Below are positions 35,452 through 44,101 of a stretch of DNA of 64,000 nucleotides, piece by piece. The notes beneath the pieces were generated by a model, which worked only from the letters and a program-made list of their open reading frames with translations, searched no databases and was not told where the DNA came from. The position numbers and the translations under genes were made by a program. The stretch comes from Peteryoungia rhizophila (GTDB lineage: Bacteria; Pseudomonadota; Alphaproteobacteria; Rhizobiales; Rhizobiaceae). The stretch spans positions 62,001 to 126,000 of the forward strand of contig NZ_STGT01000008.1 of NCBI RefSeq assembly GCF_004912145.1, read 5' to 3'. The stretch's first letter is position 1; every line of letters begins with the position of its first letter.

Positions 35452-36507
35452 TCAGTCGGGCCTTACGCCCTCCCAGGCATTTTGCAGAAGTGTGCGGATC
35501 GACGAGCTGTCGATCGGGCGCGGGTTCCAGTAGGGGGTTTCGACAGCGATATCGGCAGCGCGATCGAGATCGGCTTCACTCAGCCCGAAATCCTTGAGCG
35601 ACAGCGGCGCGCCGATCGACTTGGCAAAGTCCCAGAGACCGCCGCCTATCGGACCACCGAAGAGTTCGGCTGCGGCCGCGAGTTCTGTTTTGGCAGCCTC
35701 AGCGTTGAAGGCCGCCGTGTGTGGCAACATGACCGCATGGGTTTCGGCATGCGGCGTATCGAAGGAGCCGCCCAGCGTGTGGCAGATCTTGTGATGCAGC
35801 GCCATGCCGACGGTGCCGAGCACCGTGCCGCAGAGCCATGCGCCATAGAGCGCTTGTGCCCGCGCATCGGTGTCTTCAGGGCTCTTCACCAGAACCGGAA
35901 GGCTATCCCTGAAGGCGCGCAGGCCATCGAGGGCCATCAGCGTCGAGACAGGGTTGCGATCCTGGGCGTAGAGTCCCTCGACCGCATGGGCCATCGCGTT
36001 GAGACCGCTGGTGACGCTCATGCCGACCGGAAGACCAAGGGTGAGATCCGGATCGTAGATGACGACTTCCGGCAGGATGCTTGCGTTCCGCACGGTCGTC
36101 TTGCGACCGCCTTCAGTCTGGCCGAGGATCGGGGTGACTTCGGAGCCGGCATAGGTGGTGGGAATGACCACCTGCGGCAGATCGGTGCGATAGGCGATCG
36201 CCTTGCCAAGCCCGGTGGTCGAGCCGCCCCCCAGCGAGACGACGCAATCGGCGCCAGTCTCCGCAACGACCTTCAGGGCGGTTTCCGTGACCTCGACCGG
36301 TGTGTGCATTACGGCGCCTGAGAATACGCCGACGGATAAGGCACCGAGCCGTTCTGACAAGGCCTCGGCATCCGATTTCTGATGGGGCGTTGCGAGAACG
36401 AGCGCCTGCTTGCACCCCAGCGCCTCGACGGACGATGCGACGTCGTTACTGCGGCCTGAGCCAAAGACAATGCGGGCCGGACTGCCAGTATAGGTGAAGC
36501 TCTTCAT
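35452..36507 (-). CDS. Maleylacetate reductase (iron-containing alcohol dehydrogenase family)
   Basis: A 351-residue enzyme that reduces maleylacetate to 3-oxoadipate with NAD(P)H, the step after hydroxyquinol cleavage. Features: RIVFGSG start, nucleotide-binding SLGGGSTTGLGKAIAY, VIPTTYAGSEVTPI, and the metal-site histidines in NAMAHAVEGLY, LHHKICH and DTPHAETHA. The TTYAGSE and HHKICHTLGG blocks are typical of maleylacetate reductases rather than general iron alcohol dehydrogenases. GGGAGGAG lies before the ATG at 36507, and this start overlaps the stop of dioxygenase 2 by four bases. Confidence 0.9.
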   Translation of the reverse strand: MKSFTYTGSPARIVFGSGRSNDVASSVEALGCKQALVLATPHQKSDAEALSERLGALSVGVFSGAVMHTPVEVTETALKVVAETGADCVVSLGGGSTTGLGKAIAYRTDLPQVVIPTTYAGSEVTPILGQTEGGRKTTVRNASILPEVVIYDPDLTLGLPVGMSVTSGLNAMAHAVEGLYAQDRNPVSTLMALDGLRAFRDSLPVLVKSPEDTDARAQALYGAWLCGTVLGTVGMALHHKICHTLGGSFDTPHAETHAVMLPHTAAFNAEAAKTELAAAAELFGGPIGGGLWDFAKSIGAPLSLKDFGLSEADLDRAADIAVETPYWNPRPIDSSSIRTLLQNAWEGVRPD

Positions 36508-37376
36508 TTGCTCCTCCCTTGCCGCGCGCGGACCATGACGAACCTGACGCTGACGCACGATGTTGGCTTGCCGTCGATCATGGCTCGGTCGAACGGTTGA
36601 ACCAGTTCCGGGCGTACGCCGAACAGGGCGTCTTCGCCGAGCCTTGGGTCATCTGCATCATAAATGTGGGTGGTGATGGTTTCGAAACCCGGTGCGCGCA
36701 CGACGAAATGCAGATGGGCGGGGCGGTGCAGTGGATAGCCTGCCTGAGCGAACAGGCGTCCCACCGGCCCGTCGCCGGGAACGCTATAGCCAGCGGGCCG
36801 GACCGTGTGATACTGGAATTTTCCGTCCTGATCGGCGCGAAACAGGCCTCTCAGATTGAATTCGGGCTGGAGGTCCGGCTGCTGGTTCTCGTAGTAACCT
36901 TCGGCGTTTGCCTGCCAGGTGATGATTTCGGCCGTCGTCACCGGAAGCCCGTCGAGGTCTTCAATATGCCCTTCGACCAAGAGTGGCTCGCCTGCATCAT
37001 CGAGCGAAATAGAACTGCCAAGGGCACGCTGCGGCGTATCGGCCCTGAAGAACGGTCCCCTGATGGTGTTGGGCGTGGCGCCGGCGGGGCGGCGCGAATT
37101 GATCTCTTCGACCAGGGCTGAGGCGCCGACGAGATCGGAGAACAGCACCCATTCCTGGCGCCGTTCATCCGAGGCATGGCCGACCTCGGTCAGGAAATCG
37201 AGCACCTTGCGCCATTGCTCCGGCGTGGGGCGGAATTCCTTGATGAGCTCATGAACATGGCCGACTGCGGCAGAAAGCAGCCGTGCGGTTGCATCATCCG
37301 TTGCGCCAAAACGGCTCGCAAACGCTTCGGCAGATGTCGCTTCGTTGAAGGTGATGAGTTCGGCGGCCCGCGACAT
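36504..37376 (-). CDS. Intradiol dioxygenase 2, hydroxyquinol 1,2-dioxygenase type
   Basis: A 290-residue Fe(III) dioxygenase with ligands Y162 (GYYENQ), Y197 (GYSVPGD), H221 and H223 (HRPAHLHFV), at exactly the same residue numbers as dioxygenase 1. The two proteins are clearly homologous but well diverged, so they may differ in substrate (hydroxyquinol versus a substituted catechol or methylated ring). It is the first gene of the nine-gene operon and is divergent from LysR 2. Its stop overlaps the reductase start (ATGA). Confidence 0.88.
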   Translation of the reverse strand: MSRAAELITFNEATSAEAFASRFGATDDATARLLSAAVGHVHELIKEFRPTPEQWRKVLDFLTEVGHASDERRQEWVLFSDLVGASALVEEINSRRPAGATPNTIRGPFFRADTPQRALGSSISLDDAGEPLLVEGHIEDLDGLPVTTAEIITWQANAEGYYENQQPDLQPEFNLRGLFRADQDGKFQYHTVRPAGYSVPGDGPVGRLFAQAGYPLHRPAHLHFVVRAPGFETITTHIYDADDPRLGEDALFGVRPELVQPFDRAMIDGKPTSCVSVRFVMVRARQGRSK

Positions 37377-37461
37377 GCATCTCCTCCCAAATCCGCATTG
37401 CTGGTCGGGAAGAAGCTAGCAGGGCTGGAATGCATGATTGATGATTTGTTTCGGGCTCAAT

Positions 37462-37476
37462 ATAACAATCCGTTAT
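37462..37476. promoter_or_regulatory. LysR-type operator overlapping the start of regulator gene 2
   Basis: ATAAC-AATCC-GTTAT is a 5+5 inverted repeat fitting T-N11-A. It ends on the first two bases of the ATG of the LysR gene at 37475, and no ribosome binding site is visible there. The same arrangement exists at the other LysR gene (24775-24789). The 98-base gap 37377-37474 also has to carry the promoter of the nine-gene operon. Confidence 0.55.
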
Positions 37477-38425
37477 GAAGTTCGACGAGCGACATCTCAT
37501 TCAGCTCGCCGCCGTCGTGAAAACGGGTGGCGTGACCGAGGGGGCGGCCCTTTTGGGGCTCGCACAGCCCGCCGTTTCGCGCACGCTGTCGATGCTGGAG
37601 AAGCGCATCGGCGAGCCGCTCTTCATCAAGGGGCGGCGCCCGCTGCAACCGACGCCGCTTGGAATTGCGCTTGCTGAACATGGGCTTGCGATGCTCGCCG
37701 CCTCGCGGAAGGCCTCTGACCTGATGGAGAGTTTTCGGGTCGGAAAGAGCGGAGTGGTGCGGATCGGGGGCAGTCCGTTTTTCATGGATTCACTGATCTC
37801 GACCATGTGCGCGGAGTTCCAGGCTACGCATCCGGATGTTCGGATCGACCAGTCCTATGGCTACTTCCCGGACCTGCGGGCGGCCCTCAAGGCGGACCAG
37901 ATCGACCTCGCCATCTGCCCGATCGATATTCTCGACGAAGGCTCGGGCCTCGCCTTCCAGCAGATCCTGCCGGGACGCAATGTGATTGCCTGCCGCGTCA
38001 CGCATCCGCTGCTCCTGAAGCGGCGGCTTCAGCCTTCGCAACTCCTCGATTTTCCGTGGGTTGCGCCGCCGCCGGGCAGCCCGCTGCTCGCCGACCTCAG
38101 GGCCTTGCTGCTCTCTTTTGGCGCAACGGAGATCCGGATTCGATATTCGGGTGGCTCGCTTGCCAGCGTGGTCAACTATCTCAAGGGAGCAGATGCGCTG
38201 ACAGTTATGCCGCACAGCGTCGTCTTTTCCCAACGCAAGGAGAAGACGATCACGGCTTTGCCGATCAATATCCCCCATCCAGAGCGAGCCCTCGCCATAC
38301 TTCGCCGGGTGGACGCGCCGCGTTCACCGGCAGTCGAGCAGTTCTCCACCTTTGTACAGTCCGGTTTCGACAGCCTGAAGCACCTGATCAAACGGCATGA
38401 AGAGGCCGTGGTCTGGGGGAATTGA
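37475..38425 (+). CDS. LysR-family transcriptional regulator 2 of the aromatic catabolism island
   Basis: A 316-residue LysR protein: winged helix at 1-65 (HLIQLAAVVKTGGVTEGAALLG, QPAVSRTLSMLEKRIGEPLF), then a co-inducer domain with SGVVRIGGSPFFMDSLIST and the shared IRYSGGSLASVVNYL. It is a paralogue of regulator 1 (23787-24776). Position and divergent orientation make it the likely activator of the operon running from 37376 to 27987. The inducer would be an aromatic substrate or ring-cleavage product. Confidence 0.9.
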   Translation: MKFDERHLIQLAAVVKTGGVTEGAALLGLAQPAVSRTLSMLEKRIGEPLFIKGRRPLQPTPLGIALAEHGLAMLAASRKASDLMESFRVGKSGVVRIGGSPFFMDSLISTMCAEFQATHPDVRIDQSYGYFPDLRAALKADQIDLAICPIDILDEGSGLAFQQILPGRNVIACRVTHPLLLKRRLQPSQLLDFPWVAPPPGSPLLADLRALLLSFGATEIRIRYSGGSLASVVNYLKGADALTVMPHSVVFSQRKEKTITALPINIPHPERALAILRRVDAPRSPAVEQFSTFVQSGFDSLKHLIKRHEEAVVWGN

Positions 38426-38428
38426 GGC

Positions 38429-38452
38429 GTCGCCGGCATTCCTGTCGGCGAC
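38429..38452. other. Hairpin between convergent LysR 2 and GGT genes
   Basis: GTCGCCG and CGGCGAC form a perfect 7-bp stem with a 10-base loop in the 52-base gap between two convergent genes. The T content after it is low (ATTTCT), so termination would be weak. Confidence 0.38.
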
Positions 38453-38477
38453 ATTTCTGCCGCACCTCGTTCAGAGC

Positions 38478-40073
38478 CTAGAAGCCCAGTGCAATGCCAT
38501 CCTTGCGGGATTCAGAGGCGCCGGTGAGGGTACCGTTTTCCCAGTCGATGCGGATGACCTGCGCGCCGCCTATCGGATCGTCTGCCGGCACGATCTCGAA
38601 GCCACGGCGGGTGAGTTCGGCCACCGTCTCCGCCGGCATGGTGTGCTCGGCTTCCACTCGCGGGACCTTGCCGCCCACAGGGATGAGGCGTGGCAGGTCG
38701 ATCGCGTCCTGCATGTCCATGTCGTAGTCGACGACCTTCGAGATCAGATGGGCGTGTCCCATGGCCTGGTAATATCCGCCCATGACGCCGAAGGACATTT
38801 CAGTTCGGCCGTCACGCGTGACCATACCCGGGATGATCGTGTGGAGCGGACGTTTTTCCGGCGCGATCATGTTCGGATGACCGCGCTCGAGTGAGAAGCT
38901 CTGGCCGCGATTGTGCAGGATGACTCCGGATTCCGGCGCCACGAGACCGGTCCCGAAGCTGTCGAAGATCGAATTGATGAAGCTCACGGCATTACGGTCT
39001 TCATCGACAATCGAGATGTAGACGGTGTCGCGATGAAGCGGCATCTCGAAATCCGGAAGCTCTGTTAGGGCGCGCGCCAGATCGATCCGGGCCGCCAAGT
39101 CGCGGGCGAAGTCTTCCGACAGCAGTTCGTCGATCGGCACGTGCGCCTTGGCGGGATCGGCAATCCAGGCGTCTCGTGCCGCATAGGCGAGGCGTGTCGC
39201 TTCGATCTCGAGATGCAGTCGATCGGGCGACTGCGGTGCCAGCTTGTTGTCGAAACAGGCGAGGATGTTGAGGATGAGAAGGGCAATGATACCCTGGCCA
39301 TTCGGTGGGCATTCGTGGATCGTGTGTCCACGGAAGCTGGTTGTCACCGGCGTCACGTATTCGCCCTTGGCTACGGCGAAATCCTCCAGTGTGTGCAGGC
39401 CGCCATGGGCTTTCAGATGCGCGACCATGTCCGCTGCCACGGCGCCTTTGTAAAAGCCGTCGCGTCCCTCGACTGCGATCCGGCGCAAGGTCGCAGCCAG
39501 TTTTGGCTGGCGGTGGATCTCGCCGATCCGCGGTGCGCGTCCGTTGGGCAGGAAGATCTCTGCGGCAGCCTTGTCGGTTGCCAGGAATTCCTCCTCCTTT
39601 TGCCAGTCGCGATGGACGCGGGGTGTGATGGCGTAACCTTGCTCGGCATAGCGAATGGCGGGTGCTAGAACGTCGGCGAACGGAAGGCGGCCGTGATCGG
39701 CATGCAGACGTGTCCATGCGTCGATGGCGCCGGGAATGGTGACGGCGGAGGGTGACTGACGCGGCACTTCGGTCAAACCACGCTCTTCGAACCAATCGAT
39801 CGTCAGAGCCTTTGGTGTGCGGCCGGAGCCGTTGTAGGCGATGACCTCAGCCTTGCCGCTCGGTGCATAGAGGGCGAAACAGTCACCGCCGATGCCTGTG
39901 GATCCGGGCTCGACCACGCATTGGACGGCACAGGCGGCGATGGCCGCGTCCATCGCGTTTCCGCCCGCCTGCAGAATGTTGATCGCCGTCAGTGTCGCGC
40001 AAGGGTGTGAAGTCGCAGCCATGGCCCTCGCCGAAACTGCCACCGAGCGCGTCGGCTTCTCAAAATTGCGCAT
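38478..40073 (-). CDS. Gamma-glutamyltransferase-family protein (Ntn hydrolase), cytosolic type
   Basis: A 531-residue Ntn hydrolase proenzyme. The small-subunit N-terminal threonine is T350 in HRDTVYISIVDEDRNAVSFI; the large-subunit start MAATSHPCATLTAINILQAGGNAMDAAIA and VEPGSTGIGGDCFALY are typical. There is no signal peptide, and the C-terminal loop reads FGVMGGYYQAMGH, which places it with YwrD/CapD-like GGT-family members rather than the periplasmic Ggt. Substrate unknown: glutathione conjugates or a gamma-glutamyl amide are possible. The ATG at 40073 (GAGGGG upstream) is preferred over 40145. Divergent from the flavoprotein gene at 40372. Confidence 0.87.
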   Translation of the reverse strand: MRNFEKPTRSVAVSARAMAATSHPCATLTAINILQAGGNAMDAAIAACAVQCVVEPGSTGIGGDCFALYAPSGKAEVIAYNGSGRTPKALTIDWFEERGLTEVPRQSPSAVTIPGAIDAWTRLHADHGRLPFADVLAPAIRYAEQGYAITPRVHRDWQKEEEFLATDKAAAEIFLPNGRAPRIGEIHRQPKLAATLRRIAVEGRDGFYKGAVAADMVAHLKAHGGLHTLEDFAVAKGEYVTPVTTSFRGHTIHECPPNGQGIIALLILNILACFDNKLAPQSPDRLHLEIEATRLAYAARDAWIADPAKAHVPIDELLSEDFARDLAARIDLARALTELPDFEMPLHRDTVYISIVDEDRNAVSFINSIFDSFGTGLVAPESGVILHNRGQSFSLERGHPNMIAPEKRPLHTIIPGMVTRDGRTEMSFGVMGGYYQAMGHAHLISKVVDYDMDMQDAIDLPRLIPVGGKVPRVEAEHTMPAETVAELTRRGFEIVPADDPIGGAQVIRIDWENGTLTGASESRKDGIALGF

Positions 40074-40371
40074 TCGTCCGCCCCTCGTTTTTCGTTGCCC
40101 GGAGATCTGCTCCAGAATCGTTGTATGATGCCAGCCGAACTGCAAGGCGAAGATGCATCCGCTACCGACAGATTCGACAGCAGATAGTTTCTGCCCTTGG
40201 CGATCAAGATTTCAATTGCAATATTTCCGCGCGATCGACGTTGAGCTGGTGAATGGCCAGGAATCGTATGCGAGGAATGCCAGGCCTCGAGAAAAATGCG
40301 TCTTGGGCTGTAACAATTCGCGTCGCATTTCGTCCTGTCATTACAAATGCATTTCTGGGCGCAGGGGCAGC

Positions 40372-41883
40372 ATGGAGCGGATGGATCAGAAAACGGGTGT
40401 TGCGGGTGCCGACTGGACACGACCCAAACGCTTCGATCGCAACCTCGTGGTCATTGGCGCAGGTTCGGCCGGACTGGTCTCGGCTTATATCGGGGCAGCG
40501 GCCAAGGCGAAGGTGACGCTGGTCGAGGCAAACAGGATGGGTGGCGATTGCCTCAACTTCGGCTGCGTTCCCTCGAAGGCTCTGATCAAGAGCGCCAAGG
40601 TGGCGCACCAGATGCGCCATGCGGACCACTATGGTCTAGAACCCGTCGAGCCGAAGGTGCCGTTCTCCGCCGTGATGGAGCGGATCCACAAGGTGATTGC
40701 GGAGATCGAGCCGCATGACAGTGTCAAGCGTTACACCGGGCTCGGCGTCGAGGTGCTGCAGGGATATGCTAAACTCATCGATCCTTGGACTGTCGAGATC
40801 ACGCTCAACGACGGCGGGACGCAGCGGCTGACGGCACGCGCGATCATCATTGCGACCGGTGCGCAGCCTTTCGTACCCCCGATCCCAGGCCTTGCTGAAA
40901 TCGCCTATCTCACCTCTGACAACATGTGGGAGCGGCTCCGCGATCGCCCCGCGGTGCCGCAGAGGCTCGTCGTCCTCGGGGGAGGGCCGATCGGCTGCGA
41001 GTTGGCGCAGAGTTTCGCGCGGCTCGGTTCAGAGGTCACACAGATCGAGATGGCACCGCGCCTGATGATGCGTGAGGACGAGGATGCGGCCGGAGTCGTC
41101 GAGGCTTCGATGAAGGCCGATGGAGTCAATGTCCTGACGAACCACAAGGCGGTCGCCTGCGGGGCGGATGCCGGCGAGAAGTGGATCGAGGTCGAGCATG
41201 GCGGCGAACGGTGCCGCATCGGCTTCGACGAGATCATCGTTGCGGTGGGACGCGCACCGCGACTGAAGGGCTTCGGGCTCGAAGAACTCGGCATCAAGGT
41301 GGACAGGGTCGTCGAGACCAACGAATACCTCCAGACACTGCATCCCAACATCCTGGCAGCAGGCGATGTAGCAGGTCCCTATCAGTTCACCCATGTCGCC
41401 GGGCATCAGGCCTGGTTTGCGGCGATCAACGCGCTGTTCGGTGATCTCAAACGCTTCAAGGCCGATTACAGTGTCATCCCCTGGGCGACCTTCACCGATC
41501 CTGAAGTGGCGCGCGTCGGGCTGTCCGAAGCTGAGGCGAAGGAGAAGAATATCCCGCATGAGGTGACGCGCTTCGGCATCGACGATCTCGATCGCGCGAT
41601 CGCCGATGGATCCGCCCGTGGCTTCGTCAAGGTGCTGACCGTACCCGGCAAGGACAAGATCCTGGGTGCCACGATCGTCGGGGAGCATGCCGGGGACCTG
41701 CTCGCCGAATTCGTCTTCGCCATGAAGCATGGCCACGGTCTCGGCAAAATCCTCGGCACGGTCCATATTTATCCGACGCTGGCTGAAGCCAACAAGATGG
41801 TCGCCGGCCAGTGGCGCCGCAATCACATCAACGGCTTCCTCCTGTCGCTGCTCGAGCGCTTCCAGACCTGGAGGCGCGGATGA
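40372..41883 (+). CDS. Pyridine nucleotide-disulfide oxidoreductase (Mer/Lpd-like flavoprotein)
   Basis: A 503-residue class I flavoprotein disulfide reductase. FAD-binding VIGAGSAGLVSA is followed by the redox pair C60-N-F-G-C65 in GGDCLNFGCVPSKAL, the NAD(P)H-binding VLGGGPIGCELAQSFARLGS, ILAAGDVAGPYQFTHVAGHQ, and the C-terminal His-Glu pair in HIYPTLAE. It lacks both the N-terminal metal domain and the C-terminal Cys-Cys of mercuric reductases, and there are no lipoamide-complex genes nearby. An unknown low-molecular-weight disulfide or metal substrate is likely. The ATG at 40372 follows CAGGGG. Its stop overlaps the start of the CDP-alcohol transferase gene. Confidence 0.88.
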   Translation: MERMDQKTGVAGADWTRPKRFDRNLVVIGAGSAGLVSAYIGAAAKAKVTLVEANRMGGDCLNFGCVPSKALIKSAKVAHQMRHADHYGLEPVEPKVPFSAVMERIHKVIAEIEPHDSVKRYTGLGVEVLQGYAKLIDPWTVEITLNDGGTQRLTARAIIIATGAQPFVPPIPGLAEIAYLTSDNMWERLRDRPAVPQRLVVLGGGPIGCELAQSFARLGSEVTQIEMAPRLMMREDEDAAGVVEASMKADGVNVLTNHKAVACGADAGEKWIEVEHGGERCRIGFDEIIVAVGRAPRLKGFGLEELGIKVDRVVETNEYLQTLHPNILAAGDVAGPYQFTHVAGHQAWFAAINALFGDLKRFKADYSVIPWATFTDPEVARVGLSEAEAKEKNIPHEVTRFGIDDLDRAIADGSARGFVKVLTVPGKDKILGATIVGEHAGDLLAEFVFAMKHGHGLGKILGTVHIYPTLAEANKMVAGQWRRNHINGFLLSLLERFQTWRRG

Positions 41884-42497
41884 TCGACGCGAAGATCCTG
41901 CCCCTGCAGCGAGCCGTGCTTCAGCCGGTGGCCGATTATGTGGCCCGTTGTGGCCTGAAGGCCGATCAGATCAGTCTTTTCGGTTTCCTGGCGGGACTGG
42001 GTGCATTCATCGCGCTCTGCTTCGGCAACTGGCTTCTGGCCCTGGCGCTGATCCTCGCCAACCGGGTTCTCGACGGACTTGATGGCGCCGTTGCCCGCAT
42101 CCAGGGGCCGACCGATCGTGGGGCCTATCTCGATATCGCGCTCGACATGGTCTTCTACGCGCTGATCCCGCTCGGTTTTGCCGTGCAGGCTCCCGAAATC
42201 CATGCGCTCCCGGCTGCGGTGCTGATCGTCTCTTTTGTCGGTACTGGCTCGTCCTTTCTCGCCTTTTCAGCGGTCGCCTCGAAGCTTGGCCGCAAGGCAC
42301 CCGAGTTTCCGACCAAGGGGATTTATTATGCGGGTGGCCTAGCCGAAGGCTTCGAGACGATAGCGGTCTTTATCGCCATGTGCCTTTTGCCCGGAAGCTT
42401 TGCCATCATCGCCTATGGCTTTGCTGCCCTTTGTGCGCTGACTACCCTCATTCGCTGGCGCCAAGGCTGGGTCGCCTTTTCGGGAGATGGCCGATGA
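41880..42497 (+). CDS. CDP-alcohol phosphatidyltransferase family membrane protein (YnjF-like)
   Basis: A 205-residue membrane enzyme with the CDP-OH-P motif complete: DGLDGAVAR, then G, then YLDIALD, which is D-G-x2-D-G-x2-A-R-x8-G-x3-D-x3-D in this family. About five membrane helices. It transfers a phosphatidyl or similar group between a CDP-linked donor and an alcohol; the acceptor is unknown. The start overlaps the flavoprotein stop (ATGA), so both are probably made together. E. coli YnjF, of the same family, lies beside the ynjBCD genes. Confidence 0.87.
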   Translation: MIDAKILPLQRAVLQPVADYVARCGLKADQISLFGFLAGLGAFIALCFGNWLLALALILANRVLDGLDGAVARIQGPTDRGAYLDIALDMVFYALIPLGFAVQAPEIHALPAAVLIVSFVGTGSSFLAFSAVASKLGRKAPEFPTKGIYYAGGLAEGFETIAVFIAMCLLPGSFAIIAYGFAALCALTTLIRWRQGWVAFSGDGR

Positions 42498-42514
42498 GCC
42501 TTGTTCTGCCGGAT

Positions 42515-43186
42515 TCAGCTGGCCGCGTTGAGCCGATCGAGCGCGTTGCGCACCGTCACCCGGGCGCGGTGCAGGAGGACGCGCATGTTGCCCTCGGATA
42601 TTCCGAGAAGGGCGCAGACCTCGGTAGGGTCGAGCTCCTGCTGGCCGCGCAGGATCAGAACCGCGCGTTGCGAAGCCGGGAGCGCTTCGATCGCTGCTTC
42701 GACATGTTGCAGGATGCTCCGACCCTCGACGTGGCGCTCCGGCGTCAGTTCTTCCCACAGTTCCGGCATGGTCTGCCATCTTCCGCGATGGTCGAAGGCC
42801 GCCGCGAAGGGGGTATCTCCCGATTGATCGTCGAAGGAAACGGTGCGTCCTTCCCTGCGGGCGCGGGTCCGGGCCTTGTTGATCAGGATCGCATAGATCC
42901 AGCTTGCCAGCGAACTGCGCCCCTCGAAAAGATCGATGCGTCCGAGTACGGCGACCCAAGTGTCCTGAACGATCTCCTCGGCAATATCCCGTGTGAGGAC
43001 GATGCCGGTGCAGAAGCGGATCATGGCAGCGTTGTGCCGCCGATAGAGCTGATCGAAGGCAACTGTGTCACCTTCCAGCAGGCGCAGCACCAAGGTGCGC
43101 TCCTCTCCCTCGATTTGCCCCACATCACCTCCCGCCTTCACGCCGGGGCCATTAGCAAAACAATCATCTTCCATGTCCAGCCGCAT
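42515..43186 (-). CDS. ECF-family RNA polymerase sigma factor
   Basis: A sigma-70-type protein of up to 223 residues with region 2 (FDQLYRRHNAAMIRFCTGIVLTRDIAEEIVQDTWVAVLGRI, containing a typical region 2.2) and region 4 (LPASQRAVLILRGQQELDPTEVCALLGISEGNMRVLLHRAR). It is convergent with the CDP-alcohol transferase gene and divergent from the TVP38 gene. Start uncertain: ATG 43186 gives the longest form, but GTG at 43123 follows an almost perfect ribosome binding site (GGAGGTGAT) and would still contain both domains. It probably drives this locus, with the zinc-finger protein at 44102 as its antagonist. Confidence 0.87.
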   Translation of the reverse strand: MRLDMEDDCFANGPGVKAGGDVGQIEGEERTLVLRLLEGDTVAFDQLYRRHNAAMIRFCTGIVLTRDIAEEIVQDTWVAVLGRIDLFEGRSSLASWIYAILINKARTRARREGRTVSFDDQSGDTPFAAAFDHRGRWQTMPELWEELTPERHVEGRSILQHVEAAIEALPASQRAVLILRGQQELDPTEVCALLGISEGNMRVLLHRARVTVRNALDRLNAAS

Positions 43187-43277
43187 TCGGACCCATCAAG
43201 CCATAGTGACCATAGGTGTTCTGTCGCTCGCGGCCGCGGGATCTTACAGGGCGCGCGAACAGCTTCTGGAGATATCC

Positions 43278-44066
43278 ATGGATGACGGGCTCTTGCCACC
43301 CGAAGACAGATCCGAAACAGGGCAGGCGCCCTCTCTTCCTGTCGAAAACAAGGTTTCCGTCTGGCGTTATCTGCCGGTCGCCTTGGTCGTTGCGGGCCTA
43401 GCGCTCGGATATGCCCTCGGCCTGCAGGACTATCTCAGCCTCGGTTTCCTGGCAGAACAACGCCAGACGCTGAGGGCCTCTGTGGACGCGAGTTTTGGCT
43501 GGTCCGCGCTGCTTTTCCTGATCGTCTATATCCTGGCGGTCGCATTCTCGTTTCCCGCAGCTTCGGTGCTGACCATCTTCGGCGGTTTCCTGTTCGGCTG
43601 GATGGTTGGCGGAGCGCTGGTCGCGGTCGGCGCCACCATCGGCGCGTCGATCCTGTTTCTCGCCACCCGGTCAGCGTTTGGCGGTTTCCTGCGGGATCGG
43701 GTGGATGGCGTGGTCCGCAAACTCGCAGACGGCTTTCGTGAAAATGCCTTCGGCTATCTCTTTGTCATCCGCCTCGCGCCGGTCTTCCCTTTCTTCGTCG
43801 TCAACATTGCGGCGGCGCTCTTCGATATCAGCCTCAGCCGCTTCTTCGCTGCGACTTTCCTGGGCATCCTGCCGGGCACCTTCGCCTATGCCTATCTTGG
43901 CCAGGGTGTCGACAGCGTATTGGTCGCCGCCCAGGCGAGCGGGCGGGAAGCGCAGATCTCCGATCTCGTCACGCGGGATATTACGCTTGCCTTTGCCGCA
44001 TTGGCGCTGGTGGCGCTGATGCCGACGATTATCCGACAATTCCGTAAGCGAGGTGCGTCTCGATGA
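43278..44066 (+). CDS. TVP38/TMEM64 (VTT-domain) membrane protein
   Basis: A 262-residue integral membrane protein. After a hydrophilic N-terminus of about 30 residues there are about six hydrophobic segments. The family core is clear: FSFPAASVLTIFGGFLFGWMVGGALV, the amphipathic FRENAFGYLFVIRLAPVFPFFVVN, and LGILPGTFAYAYLGQGV, with the conserved R-x-x-P-x-(F/V)P-F. VTT/DedA-type proteins move lipids or small ions; E. coli YdjX and YdjZ, next to ynjA-F, belong here. The ATG at 43278 has GGAG at good spacing and lies 91 bases from the divergent sigma factor gene. Confidence 0.9.
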   Translation: MDDGLLPPEDRSETGQAPSLPVENKVSVWRYLPVALVVAGLALGYALGLQDYLSLGFLAEQRQTLRASVDASFGWSALLFLIVYILAVAFSFPAASVLTIFGGFLFGWMVGGALVAVGATIGASILFLATRSAFGGFLRDRVDGVVRKLADGFRENAFGYLFVIRLAPVFPFFVVNIAAALFDISLSRFFAATFLGILPGTFAYAYLGQGVDSVLVAAQASGREAQISDLVTRDITLAFAALALVALMPTIIRQFRKRGASR

Positions 44067-44101
44067 GAAAGCAGTTCACCATGTCCTGGGAGCAATGATT
44101 C

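Noticed and set aside
40372..41883. Mercuric reductase call for the disulfide flavoprotein
   Set aside because: No N-terminal heavy-metal domain, no C-terminal Cys pair and no mer genes nearby.
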